A DNA stretch of 64,000 nucleotides from Limnohabitans sp. MMS-10A-192 (GTDB lineage: Bacteria; Pseudomonadota; Gammaproteobacteria; Burkholderiales; Burkholderiaceae_C), in assembly GCF_003063335.1 (NCBI RefSeq), contig NZ_NERX01000001.1, positions 248,001 through 312,000 on the forward strand. Direction: 5' to 3'. The position numbers were made by a program, and so were the translations under genes. Numbering within the stretch: the first letter of the stretch is position 1; the number at the start of each line of letters is the position of its first letter. This document shows positions 22,937-31,006 of the stretch, piece by piece. A model generated the notes under the pieces. It was not told the origin of the DNA and did not search any database. It saw only the letters and a list, made by a program, of their open reading frames with translations.

Positions 22937-23836
22937 ATGGCCAGCGCCTATACAAAAGTCGATTTATCCCAGCTTGCCCCGCCGAATGTGGTGGAAGCCC
23001 TGGACTTCGAAAGCATCTTCGCATCGATGCTGGCCGATCTTCGCGCCCGCGATTCGGCCTTCACCGCCCTGGTGGAATCTGATCCTGCTTACAAAATTCT
23101 GGAAGTCGCGGCTTACCGCGAACTGCTGATTCGCCAGCGCGTGAATGATGCCGCGAAGGCTGTGATGGTGGCCTATGCCACCGGCGCTGATCTGGATCAG
23201 ATCGGTGCAAATTACGATGTGGCGCGCCTGCTGGTGACGCCAGCCGATGACACCACAATCCCGCCCACCGCTGCCGTGTATGAAACGGATGATGAATTCC
23301 GCACGCGGATCATCCTTTCCCTGGAAGGCTACACCAGCGCCGGCAGCCGGGGCAGTTATATCTTTCACGCATTGAGCGCCAGCGGCGACTGCAAGGATGT
23401 GGCGGTGGAAAGCCTGACGCCAGGCACAGTGAATGTGGCCGTGCTTTCGCGCACAGGAACTGGCGCTGCGCCAGCTGCCACGATCGCGGCCGTTGTGGAA
23501 GCCTTGAATGCCGAGGTGGTGCGGCCGCTGTGCGACACCGTATCTGTGGCATCAGCTTCAATCGTGAATTATTCAATCCAGGCATCGCTGACCGTATTCC
23601 CCGGCACTGGCCAGGCTGAAGTGCTGGCGGCAGCCACTGCGGCTGCACAAGCCTATGCCGCCGAGCAACACCGCATCGGGCGCGACATCACGCGATCTGG
23701 CATCTTCGCTGCCCTGCATCAGCCTGGTGTGCAGAATGTGGCGATCACTTCGCCGGCTGCCGATATTGTGAATGCCTGGAATCAGGCGCCGAACTGCACC
23801 GGAATCACCGTAACAATCGGGGGCACTGGTGCCTGA
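22937..23836 (+). CDS. J: Baseplate wedge protein, P2 gpJ family
   Basis: The 299-aa protein includes FESIFASMLADLRARDSAFT, VESDPAYKILEVAAYRELLI, RQRVNDAAKAVMVAYATGAD and EGYTSAGSRGSYIFHALSAS. These are the hallmarks of the gpJ/T4 gp6-like wedge ring. It abuts gpW upstream and overlaps gpI by eight bases downstream. Confidence 0.95.
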   Translation: MASAYTKVDLSQLAPPNVVEALDFESIFASMLADLRARDSAFTALVESDPAYKILEVAAYRELLIRQRVNDAAKAVMVAYATGADLDQIGANYDVARLLVTPADDTTIPPTAAVYETDDEFRTRIILSLEGYTSAGSRGSYIFHALSASGDCKDVAVESLTPGTVNVAVLSRTGTGAAPAATIAAVVEALNAEVVRPLCDTVSVASASIVNYSIQASLTVFPGTGQAEVLAAATAAAQAYAAEQHRIGRDITRSGIFAALHQPGVQNVAITSPAADIVNAWNQAPNCTGITVTIGGTGA

Positions 23837-24392
23837 TTCTTTGCTTCCGCTTAATGCCAGCACCCAGGAATATGCCCTGGAAGGTGCCACTGCGCGCCTG
23901 GGCGATGTGCCTGCACCGCTGCGCGATGTGTGGAATCCAGACACTTGCCCCGCATCGATGCTGCCCTGGCTTGCCTGGGCCTTCGGCGTGGATGAATGGG
24001 ACGCTGGCTGGTCTGATGACGCAAAGCGCGCCACCATCCGCGATTCCGTGATGATCCAGCGCCGCAAGGGAAGCGTCTGGTCGATCAAGCGGGCGATCGC
24101 GGCGGCCGGATTTGGCGATTCCCAGCTGATCGAAGGCAATTCGAACAATTTCTACAACGGCGCATTTACCCACAACGGCCTGAAAACATACGGCGACCCG
24201 ACTGAATGGGCGCGGTATCGATTCATCCTTGCCCGCCCGATCAGCAATGACCAGGCGGATCAGGTGCGGCGAATTTTGGAAACCACTGCACCCGCACGCT
24301 GCCACCTGATCGAAATGATCTTCACGGAAGCGGCGAATCTTTACAACGGCGCGATCACCTACAACGGCGCGTATAACCACGGAGTAGCATAA
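23829..24392 (+). CDS. I: Tail protein I (P2 gpI family)
   Basis: The 187-aa protein starts at a GTG within the end of gpJ. PDSLLPLNASTQEYALEGAT, PASMLPWLAWAFGVDEWD and IQRRKGSVWSIKRAIAAAGF match P2 gpI, the wedge part that holds tail fibres. A C-terminal extension carries two FYNGAFTHNG / LYNGAITYNG-type repeats, suggesting a docking surface adapted to this phage's fibre. Confidence 0.92.
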   Translation: MPDSLLPLNASTQEYALEGATARLGDVPAPLRDVWNPDTCPASMLPWLAWAFGVDEWDAGWSDDAKRATIRDSVMIQRRKGSVWSIKRAIAAAGFGDSQLIEGNSNNFYNGAFTHNGLKTYGDPTEWARYRFILARPISNDQADQVRRILETTAPARCHLIEMIFTEAANLYNGAITYNGAYNHGVA

Positions 24393-24394
24393 CC

Positions 24395-25201
24395 ATGGCA
24401 AGCCTTCCCGAATCTTCCACCTTCGATGCTGGTGTATATCAGCTGGAATTAACTGATCCGGTAATCGGTGGCCCTTCTGGCGTTTCGAATGCGCCTCTGA
24501 AGAATCTGGCCAACCGGACGAAATACCTGAAAGATCACGTTGATGCGCTGGAAGCAACCCGCGCACCGCTGGCCAGCCCTGCGCTGACCGGATCGCCCAC
24601 GGCGCCGACTGCAGCCCAAGGAACCAGCACCACGCAGCTGGCCACCACGGCATTTGTTCAGGCAGAAATCGCGGCCGATGCAGCACCGAAAACCCACGTT
24701 GGTGCCACTGGTTCCGCGCACGGCACAGCTACGTCATCAGCGGCTGGCTTTATGTCGGCTGCCGATAAATCCAAGCTGGATGGCGTTGGCAGTGGCGCCA
24801 ATGTGGCCAGCGTGGATGGCGCAACAGGCGCGGTCAGCTTGGCCGCGCTAGATGCCTTCGGGCGCAACTTGACAGGAAGCGGTTATCAGAAGCTGCCAGG
24901 CGGCATGATCATCCAATGGGTTCGCGGAATGACCACCGGACTAGGGAATACCTTTGTTGGTTCTAGCACCCCCTCCACCCTTGCGATCACCGCATCATTC
25001 CCGCTGGCTTTTTCGCAGATTTATACTGCTTCAATGTTTGCAGACGGTGGGAATGGCATCGAAGGCGGCGAAATCATTATTTCTGGCGCCGGTTACACAA
25101 CTTCGCAGATTTTTGGGACTGTTTTTCGGGTTGCTGGTTCAAATTCTGGCCTGGGTAACGAAAACATTTTTTACAACGTCATCGCAATCGGGAAAATTTA
25201 A
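24395..25201 (+). CDS. Tail fibre protein (P2 gpH-like, short)
   Basis: The 268-aa protein starts two bases after gpI stops. SNAPLKNLANRTKYLKDHVD is the conserved fibre N-terminal region. LASPALTGSPTAPTAAQGTS with TTQLATTAFVQAEIA are stalk repeats, and GYQKLPGGMIIQWVRGM begins the tip domain. The tip (from about 24,930) has AT-richer codons than the stalk, as often seen in exchangeable receptor-binding domains. It is short for a gpH, so the virion may carry small fibres. Confidence 0.9.
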   Translation: MASLPESSTFDAGVYQLELTDPVIGGPSGVSNAPLKNLANRTKYLKDHVDALEATRAPLASPALTGSPTAPTAAQGTSTTQLATTAFVQAEIAADAAPKTHVGATGSAHGTATSSAAGFMSAADKSKLDGVGSGANVASVDGATGAVSLAALDAFGRNLTGSGYQKLPGGMIIQWVRGMTTGLGNTFVGSSTPSTLAITASFPLAFSQIYTASMFADGGNGIEGGEIIISGAGYTTSQIFGTVFRVAGSNSGLGNENIFYNVIAIGKI

Positions 25202-25204
25202 GCC

Positions 25205-25561
25205 ATGATTTATTTTTCAGCATCGAATTCCGGTTTTTACCGAAAAGATATTCACGGGGATGCCATCCCGGCTGATGCCGTGGAGATTACCGAAGCCAGG
25301 CATCAGGAAATGATGGCAGGGCAGGCCAAGGGCTTGATTATCAGTTCCGGCCTTGATGGCCACCCGATCCTGGTAGAGCCAACGCCATTGACGCCGGAGC
25401 AAGTTGCGGATGCCGTTACCGCAGCGCGCGCGCAAGCCTATCGAAGCGAAGCAGACCCGCTGTTCTTCAAGGCGCAGCGCGGTGAAGCCACGATGGAAGA
25501 ATGGGCTGCCAAGGTTGCAGAAATCAAGGCGCGTTATCCCGATGGCGTCATGCCATCCTGA
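25205..25561 (+). CDS. Tail fibre assembly chaperone (Tfa-like)
   Basis: The 118-aa protein has the Tfa opening MIYFSASNSGFYRKDIHGDA, then IPADAVEITEARHQEMM and LTPEQVADAVTAARAQAYRS. It ends in a helical EADPLFFKAQRGEATMEEWA. It starts three bases after the fibre stop and should help trimerise that fibre. A strong terminator follows. Confidence 0.88.
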   Translation: MIYFSASNSGFYRKDIHGDAIPADAVEITEARHQEMMAGQAKGLIISSGLDGHPILVEPTPLTPEQVADAVTAARAQAYRSEADPLFFKAQRGEATMEEWAAKVAEIKARYPDGVMPS

Positions 25562-25588
25562 TCCGCTTCCCTTCGCAAGCACCCCTAT

Positions 25589-25616
25589 GCCGCCCACTTC
25601 GGGCGGCTTTTTTTTG
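25589..25616 (+). terminator. Rho-independent terminator after tfa
   Basis: GCCGCCC-ACTTC-GGGCGGC followed by eight T residues: a 7-bp perfect stem. It ends the baseplate-fibre transcript; the sheath-to-gpD genes need a separate start. Confidence 0.92.
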
Positions 25617-25619
25617 AGG

Positions 25620-25636
25620 AAAAACCACAAGAGGAA
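25620..25636 (+). repeat. Boundary repeat copy 6 (variant)
   Basis: AAAAACCACAAGAGGAA, one base from consensus, just past the tfa terminator and 72 bases before the sheath ATG. Confidence 0.7.
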
Positions 25637-25707
25637 TCCGCCCCCTGATCGCGGCAAAGTGTGGCCACTGGATTCTTGTTTGTGTATTCCTTGAGAGGAT
25701 AAAACCA

Positions 25708-26919
25708 ATGGCCGAAACTTTCCTGCACGGCGTCGAAGTTCTTGAAATCGATGCCGGCCCGCGCCCGATTCAAACGGTGCGATCTTCCGTCATCGGCATC
25801 ATCGGCACCGCGCCGCTGGCCGATGCTGACGCATTCCCGCTTAACACCCCTGTGATGATCGCCGGCAGCCGCCGCGAAGCTGCAAAGCTGGTCGCCACTG
25901 CAGGCGCCGACGAAGGCACGCTGCCTGGCGCCCTTGATTCGATCTTCGATCAAGCTGGTGCTGTGGTTGTGGTTGTGCGTGTCGCGCCTGGCGCGAATGA
26001 AGCCGCCACCATCGCCAATATCGTGGGCGGCGTGAATGCCACAACTGGCAATTACGAAGGCGTGCATGCTTTCCTGGGTGCCGAATCGAAGCTGGGCGTT
26101 GTGCCCCGCATCCTTCTGGCCCCTGGCTTCAGCCACCAGCGCCCTGAAAGCACCACCACCCCTGGCGAATTCCTGGCCAACCCGGCGGTTTCTGAAATGG
26201 TTGGCATCGCAGAGCGCCTGCGCGCTGTGATCATTGCCGATGGCCCGAATACCACCGACGAAGCCGCCCAGGCTTATGCCGGCGACTTCGGCAGCGCCCG
26301 CGTTTATGTGGTCGATCCATGGGTGCAAAAAACCAACAGCGCCGGCGCTATCGTATCGAAGCCCGCCAGCCCTTGCGTGGCCGGCTTGATCGCAAAGAGC
26401 GACAACGATCGCGGCTTCTGGTGGTCGCCTTCGAATCAAAACATCAACGGCATCGTGGGCACTGTGCGCCCGGTCGATTTCACCCTGGGCGATGCGAATG
26501 CACGCGCCAACCTGCTGAATGAAGGCGGCATCGCCACCATCATCCGCCAGGACGGTTATCGCCTGTGGGGCAATCGCACCCTGTCGAGCGACCCGAAATG
26601 GATGTTCCTTTCGGTGCGCCGCACGGCCGACATGATCAACGATTCACTTTTGCGCGCACACCTGTGGGCCGTGGATCGCAACATCACGAAAACCTACATG
26701 CAGGATGTGATGGAAGGCGTGAATGCCTACCTTCGCCACCTGACCGCCATCGGCGCGATCCTGGGCGGCAAGTGCTGGGCCGATCCCGAACTGAATACCC
26801 CGGATCAGATCGCCCAGGGCAAGGTTTATTTCGATTTCGATTTCACCCCCCCATTCCCTGCTGAACACATCACGTTCCGCAGCCAGATGGTTCAGGATTA
26901 CTTGACGGAGATTTTCTAA
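25708..26919 (+). CDS. FI: Tail sheath protein, P2 gpFI family
   Basis: The 403-aa protein has MAETFLHGVEVLEIDAGPRP, VRSSVIGIIGTAPLADADAF and AGDFGSARVYVVDPWVQ. SPCVAGLIAKSDNDRGFWWS and GNRTLSSDPKWMFLSVRRTA follow, and it ends PPFPAEHITFRSQMV. All are hallmarks of contractile sheath subunits, and the length is typical. The RBS TGAGAGGA precedes the ATG. It polymerises around the tube and contracts on infection. Confidence 0.97.
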   Translation: MAETFLHGVEVLEIDAGPRPIQTVRSSVIGIIGTAPLADADAFPLNTPVMIAGSRREAAKLVATAGADEGTLPGALDSIFDQAGAVVVVVRVAPGANEAATIANIVGGVNATTGNYEGVHAFLGAESKLGVVPRILLAPGFSHQRPESTTTPGEFLANPAVSEMVGIAERLRAVIIADGPNTTDEAAQAYAGDFGSARVYVVDPWVQKTNSAGAIVSKPASPCVAGLIAKSDNDRGFWWSPSNQNINGIVGTVRPVDFTLGDANARANLLNEGGIATIIRQDGYRLWGNRTLSSDPKWMFLSVRRTADMINDSLLRAHLWAVDRNITKTYMQDVMEGVNAYLRHLTAIGAILGGKCWADPELNTPDQIAQGKVYFDFDFTPPFPAEHITFRSQMVQDYLTEIF

Positions 26920-26920
26920 T

Positions 26921-27427
26921 ATGGCCGCACGCAACATTCGCAAGAATCTAAACCTGTTCGTTGATGGCCGTGGCTACGCCGGGCAGGTGGAAGAATTCAA
27001 CGCCCCGAAGCTGGCGCTGGTCACGGAAGAATTCCGCGCTGGCGGCATGGATGCCCCGATCGAATTGACGATGGGAATGGAAAAGCTGGAAAGCGATTTC
27101 ACGCTGATCAGCTATGACGCCGATGTGCTGGCGCTTTTCGGAGTGAAGGAAGGCGCCACGGTGCCATTCGTTGCCCGCGAAGCCCTGGAATCCTTCGATG
27201 GCACGATCACGCCGGTGGTGCATACCATGCGCGGCAAGATCAAGGAAATCGATCCTGGCACCAGCAAGCCGGGCGACAAGCCCAGCCTGAAGATCGCCAT
27301 GGCGCTGACTTACTACAAGCTGCAGCACGGTGAAACCACTGTCCTGGAAGTGGATGTGGAAAACATGGTGCGCAGCGTGAATGGCACGGATGCGCTGGCT
27401 TCTACCCGCGCAGCCCTGGGCCTGTGA
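26921..27427 (+). CDS. FII: Tail tube protein, P2 gpFII family
   Basis: The 168-aa protein has ARNIRKNLNLFVDGRGYAGQ, VEEFNAPKLALVTEEFRAGG and DAPIELTMGMEKLESDFTLI, then YYKLQHGETTVLEVDVENMV. This is the standard gpFII pattern. It forms the rigid inner tube through which DNA passes. It begins one base after the sheath stop. Confidence 0.97.
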   Translation: MAARNIRKNLNLFVDGRGYAGQVEEFNAPKLALVTEEFRAGGMDAPIELTMGMEKLESDFTLISYDADVLALFGVKEGATVPFVAREALESFDGTITPVVHTMRGKIKEIDPGTSKPGDKPSLKIAMALTYYKLQHGETTVLEVDVENMVRSVNGTDALASTRAALGL

Positions 27428-27483
27428 TTCAGATCGGGCTGGCTTCGGCTGGCCCGATTTCACTTTCATAGTGAAGGAAGAAA

Positions 27484-27759
27484 ATGGCAACAAAGAAAAC
27501 CGCGCCGGCTGATGCCGGCTTTGTCGATGTGGTGCTTTCGCGCCCGCTGGAAATCGATGGCGCCCAGGTGAAGGCATTGCGCATGCGCGAACCCACCGTG
27601 GCGGATCAGATCGCCATGGATGAAATGAAGGGCGGCGAAGCCACGAAGGAAGTGGGCATGTTCGCCAATCTGTGCGAAGTGGCACCCGATGACATCAAGA
27701 AGCTGACGCTGCGCGATTACAAGAAGGTGCAGGCTGCCTTTATGGGTTTTATCGCCTGA
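27484..27759 (+). CDS. E: Tail assembly chaperone, P2 gpE-like
   Basis: The 91-aa protein has LSRPLEIDGAQVKALRMREP, VADQIAMDEMKGGEATKEVG and FANLCEVAPDDIKKLTLRDY, ending QAAFMGFIA. gpE coats the tape measure during tail assembly. The gene lies exactly between tube and tape-measure genes. Near its end the heptamer GGGTTTT allows a -1 frameshift to make a longer product (separate entry). The ATG follows GTGAAGGAAGAAA. Confidence 0.9.
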   Translation: MATKKTAPADAGFVDVVLSRPLEIDGAQVKALRMREPTVADQIAMDEMKGGEATKEVGMFANLCEVAPDDIKKLTLRDYKKVQAAFMGFIA

Positions 27760-27896
27760 CCAGTGAGTATGTGCGGGCCGGCGCACTGGCACTGGCTTCG
27801 CACACTGGCTGGTCAAGCACTGAAATTTTAAGCATGCGGACATCCCGCTTCGTGTGGTGGCTGGATGGGCTGCCGAAGGAACGAGATGGCCAATAA
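27484..27896 (+). CDS. E': Tail assembly chaperone gpE+E' made by -1 ribosomal frameshift
   Basis: Ribosomes reading gpE can slip -1 on GGGTTTT (27744-27750). There the zero-frame codons GGT-TTT re-pair as GGG-TTT, fitting the X-XXY-YYZ rule. The -1 frame is then open to TAA at 27894-27896, adding about 50 residues (YRLTSEYVRAGALALASHTG, then WSSTEILSMRTSRFVWWLDG and LPKERDGQ). That sequence has the Trp-rich character of P2 E' and shows normal protein-like codons. It overlaps the tape-measure start by 11 bases. This arrangement is conserved in nearly all long-tailed phages. Confidence 0.85.
27744..27750 (+). promoter_or_regulatory. Slippery heptamer GGGTTTT for -1 frameshift
   Basis: The X-XXY-YYZ heptamer is in the correct phase with the gpE frame (codons GGT at 27745, TTT at 27748), nine bases before the zero-frame TGA stop at 27757-27759. 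Confidence 0.8.
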
Positions 27897-29814
27897 ACGA
27901 TTAAATGCCACCATCACCATCGGTGGTGCGATTACCGGGGCGCTGAAGAATGCCCTGGGAACCACGCGCGACAAGCTGCTGGAAATCGGCGGCGCTGTGC
28001 GCAAGCTGGAACGCGAACAGAAGCTGCTAGGCAGCAGCATCCAAACATTCGGCGCGATGGGCAAAAACGTGGATGGCCTGCGCGCCCGCTACGCTGCCGT
28101 TACTGCCGAAATCGAAAAGACCCGCGCCGCACAGCAGCGGCTGAAGGACGCATCCAATGGCATGGCCGCTGGCCGTGGCCAGATGGCCAGCGCCGGCATG
28201 GCCCTGGGCGCTGCAGCTGCTGCAGCTTCCACCGCCTTCGTGCCGATCGTACAGGCCGCATCATTCGAAAAAGCCATGCTGGGCGTGGCGAAGCAGGTGG
28301 AAGGCGCGCGCGATGAATCGGGCAAGCTGACCCAGGTTTATTTCGACATGGCGCGCCAGGTGCAGCTGCTGGGCCGCGAATTGCCAATGGCCACGAATGA
28401 AATCGCGGACATGGTGGCAGCCGGCGCCCGCATGGGTGTGGCAAAGGATGAACTGATCGATTTCACACGCACCGCCGGCATGATGGCTTCGGCCTTCGAA
28501 TTGCCTGCGGGCGAATTGGCCGACCAGATGGGCAAGATCGCCACGCTGTTCAAAATCCCGATCCCGAAGATCGGGGAACTGGCCGATGTGATCAACTACC
28601 TGGACGATAACGCGATTTCCAAGGGTGGCGACATCATCGAAGTGATGAAGCGCATCGGCGGCACCGCTGAATTCGTCAAGATGCCCGCGAAGGAAGCGGC
28701 CGCACTGGCTTCCACATTCCTGACCCTGGGCAGCACGGCCGAAGTGGCCGGCACAGCCGCGAATGCGGTGATGCGCGAACTGTCCATCGCCACCATGCAG
28801 CCGAAGCGATTCCAGGCTGGCCTTGTGGCCATCGGCATGGATGCGAAAAAGGTGCAGCAGGATATGAGCAAGGACGCCACCGGCACCATTCAGAAGGTGC
28901 TGGATGCGCTGAACAAGCTGCCGGAAGAAAAGCGCCTGACCGTGGCCACCCAGCTATTCGGCAAGGAATACGGCGATGACATCGCAAAGCTGGCCAGCGG
29001 TGTGGATGAATACCGGCGCCAGCTGGCCCTGGCCAGCAGCGACAAAGCCATGGGCAGCATGCTGCGCGAACACGAAGCGCGGCTGCAATCCACCACAGCG
29101 CAGTGGGAAATCGCAAAGAACCGGATCACTGAAGTGTCAGTGAATATCGGCAGCGTCCTGCTGCCGGTGGTGAATCAAGCCCTGGGCATCTTCGGATCGG
29201 CCACTTCGGCCGTGGCTGATTTCGTGCGCGAGAATCAGACGCTGGTGGGCAATATCGCCACCGCGATCGGCACCTTCGGCGGCCTGTTCGCAGCCACGAA
29301 GATGGTTTCCTTCGGCATCGGCGCTGCCACCTTCGCATTCAATGCGATGAAGCTGGCGATGGCCACCAACCCGATCGGCTTGGTGCTGATGGGCCTGGCC
29401 ACTGCTGCCGTGCTGATTTACAAGAACTGGGAGCCGATCAAGGGCTTTTTCACCGGCCTATTCGATGGCATCAAGGCCACTGTGTCGGCATCGATCGACT
29501 GGATCATCGGCAAGATTCAGGCAGTGGGCGAATTTTGGGGCAAGACGAAAGCCTTTTTCGGCTTCGGCAGCGCCCCTGGTGCAGCGCCACCTGGCGGCGC
29601 GCCTGGTGCGCCTGTGCCACCGAGCGTGCCCCGCATGGCCACGGCGCCTGGCGCTGGTGGCAGCGTGAATGCACCGCAGACCAACACTTTCAACATCACG
29701 CAGCAGCCTGGCCAGGACAGCAAAGCCCTGGCTGATGAAGTGGCGCGGCGCCTGGCTGAAAAGCAGGGCGTGCAGCGGCGCGGCGCGATGTATGACCACG
29801 CGATGGGATACTGA
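27886..29814 (+). CDS. T: Tail tape measure protein
   Basis: The 642-aa protein starts MANKRLNATITIGGAITGAL. A coiled coil (VRKLEREQKLLGSSIQTF) leads to the TP901-type core region FEKAMLGVAKQVEGARDESG and ELPMATNEIADMVAAGARMG. Hydrophobic stretches follow near 29,290-29,430 (AIGTFGGLFAATKMVSFGIG; NPIGLVLMGLATAAVLIYKN). The C-terminus is Pro/Gly/Ala-rich. Tape measures set tail length at roughly 1.5 angstrom per residue, so this short one implies a tail near 100 nm before any processing. It overlaps the end of E'. Confidence 0.95.
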   Translation: MANKRLNATITIGGAITGALKNALGTTRDKLLEIGGAVRKLEREQKLLGSSIQTFGAMGKNVDGLRARYAAVTAEIEKTRAAQQRLKDASNGMAAGRGQMASAGMALGAAAAAASTAFVPIVQAASFEKAMLGVAKQVEGARDESGKLTQVYFDMARQVQLLGRELPMATNEIADMVAAGARMGVAKDELIDFTRTAGMMASAFELPAGELADQMGKIATLFKIPIPKIGELADVINYLDDNAISKGGDIIEVMKRIGGTAEFVKMPAKEAAALASTFLTLGSTAEVAGTAANAVMRELSIATMQPKRFQAGLVAIGMDAKKVQQDMSKDATGTIQKVLDALNKLPEEKRLTVATQLFGKEYGDDIAKLASGVDEYRRQLALASSDKAMGSMLREHEARLQSTTAQWEIAKNRITEVSVNIGSVLLPVVNQALGIFGSATSAVADFVRENQTLVGNIATAIGTFGGLFAATKMVSFGIGAATFAFNAMKLAMATNPIGLVLMGLATAAVLIYKNWEPIKGFFTGLFDGIKATVSASIDWIIGKIQAVGEFWGKTKAFFGFGSAPGAAPPGGAPGAPVPPSVPRMATAPGAGGSVNAPQTNTFNITQQPGQDSKALADEVARRLAEKQGVQRRGAMYDHAMGY

Positions 29815-29816
29815 TC

Positions 29817-30797
29817 ATGGCCCTGGATTACACAATCGGCACCCCGGTGATGATGCAGCTGGGCGGCTTTCAATTCGGCATCAACACGGCCGCCTTCCAA
29901 ACGCTGGCGCGCAGCAACGAATGGCGCTGGCCATCGCAGGATCGATTCGGCAAGCCACCTGTGCTGCAGCATGTGGGCCAGGGCGCTGAAACGATCACGC
30001 TGCCTGGCGTGATTTATCCCGAATGGCGTGGCGGCCTGGGCCAGCTGGATGCAATGCGCGCACAGGCAGGCAAAGGCGAACCGCTGACCATGGTGGATGG
30101 CAAGGGCAACGCCATGGGCTTGTGGGCGATCGAACGCATCGATGAAAAGCAGGCGGTATTCGCTGCCAGTGGCACGCCACGGAAAGTGGAATTCACCCTG
30201 CAGCTGCGCCGATTCTTCGAAGCCGATGGCAACAGCCTGGCATCCGGTGGCTTTTCCCTAGATTCCCTGGGCCTGGTCGCCAATTCATTCGCGCCGGTGG
30301 GCACGCCCACGATCCCTGCGGAAGCCACCACGGCCGTGGAGCAATCGAAGGGGCTGGCGGATTCCGTGATGGATTCCGCGAAGGCAATGGCTGCCACCGC
30401 ATCGAAGGCATACACCGAAATGAAGGACAAGGTGGCACCCTACACCAGCCAGCTGGCTGATGCTGCTGGCGCTGCCCTTCGTGTGGTGGATACCGCTGGC
30501 CAGCTGCAGACCGCAGCCTTCCAGGCCAGCAATGTGGTGGGCCGTAATCCTGTCACGGCGGTGGCGCTTTCATCGGTGCAGACGCTGGGCAATAAAGCGG
30601 GCAGCCTGCAGATGATGGCCAGCAGTTCCAGCCGCCTGCTGCGCGATTCCACCAGCAAGCTGGAAGCCATGGCCAATGTGCCGGCGGCCACGATTCAATC
30701 TGTGCGCGTGGCTGCGGCCTGCGCTGAAAAAACCGCCACGCTATGCCGGCAGACCGCCGGTGAAGCGGCGAAGATCACCGGAGTGGCCACGGCATGA
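29817..30797 (+). CDS. U: P2 gpU-like tail protein with a long C-terminal extension
   Basis: The first about 140 residues (QLGGFQFGINTAAFQTLARS, NEWRWPSQDRFGKPPVLQHV, TITLPGVIYPEWRGGLGQLD, KVEFTLQLRRFFEADG) are a standard gpU, the protein linking tube end to tape measure. The remaining about 185 residues are Ala/Ser/Val-rich and helical (SVMDSAKAMAATASKAYTEM; TATLCRQTAGEAAKI) with no known domain. P2 gpU is about half this length. The two parts appear fused in one frame with uniform codon use. Confidence 0.85.
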   Translation: MALDYTIGTPVMMQLGGFQFGINTAAFQTLARSNEWRWPSQDRFGKPPVLQHVGQGAETITLPGVIYPEWRGGLGQLDAMRAQAGKGEPLTMVDGKGNAMGLWAIERIDEKQAVFAASGTPRKVEFTLQLRRFFEADGNSLASGGFSLDSLGLVANSFAPVGTPTIPAEATTAVEQSKGLADSVMDSAKAMAATASKAYTEMKDKVAPYTSQLADAAGAALRVVDTAGQLQTAAFQASNVVGRNPVTAVALSSVQTLGNKAGSLQMMASSSSRLLRDSTSKLEAMANVPAATIQSVRVAAACAEKTATLCRQTAGEAAKITGVATA

Positions 30798-31006
30798 CTA
30801 CGATCTACAACACCCGCGAAGGCGACAGCGTGGATTACATCGCCTGGAAATTCTACGGATCGACCGCGAATCAGGTGGTGGAATCGGTGCTGGCTGCGAA
30901 TCGCGGCCTGGCTGATTACGGCCCTGTGCTGCCGGCCGGCCTGGCGATCACGCTGCCGGAAGTGACCGAGCCAGCGAAATCGCAAGGGGTGCGCCTATGG
31001 GATTGA
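30794..31006 (+). CDS. X: Tail protein X (P2 gpX, LysM-like)
   Basis: The 70-aa protein has YNTREGDSVDYIAWKFYGST, VVESVLAANRGLADYGPVLP and AGLAITLPE, the LysM-like gpX pattern. It sits in the baseplate hub with gpU and gpD and overlaps both neighbouring genes slightly. Confidence 0.93.
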   Translation: MTTIYNTREGDSVDYIAWKFYGSTANQVVESVLAANRGLADYGPVLPAGLAITLPEVTEPAKSQGVRLWD

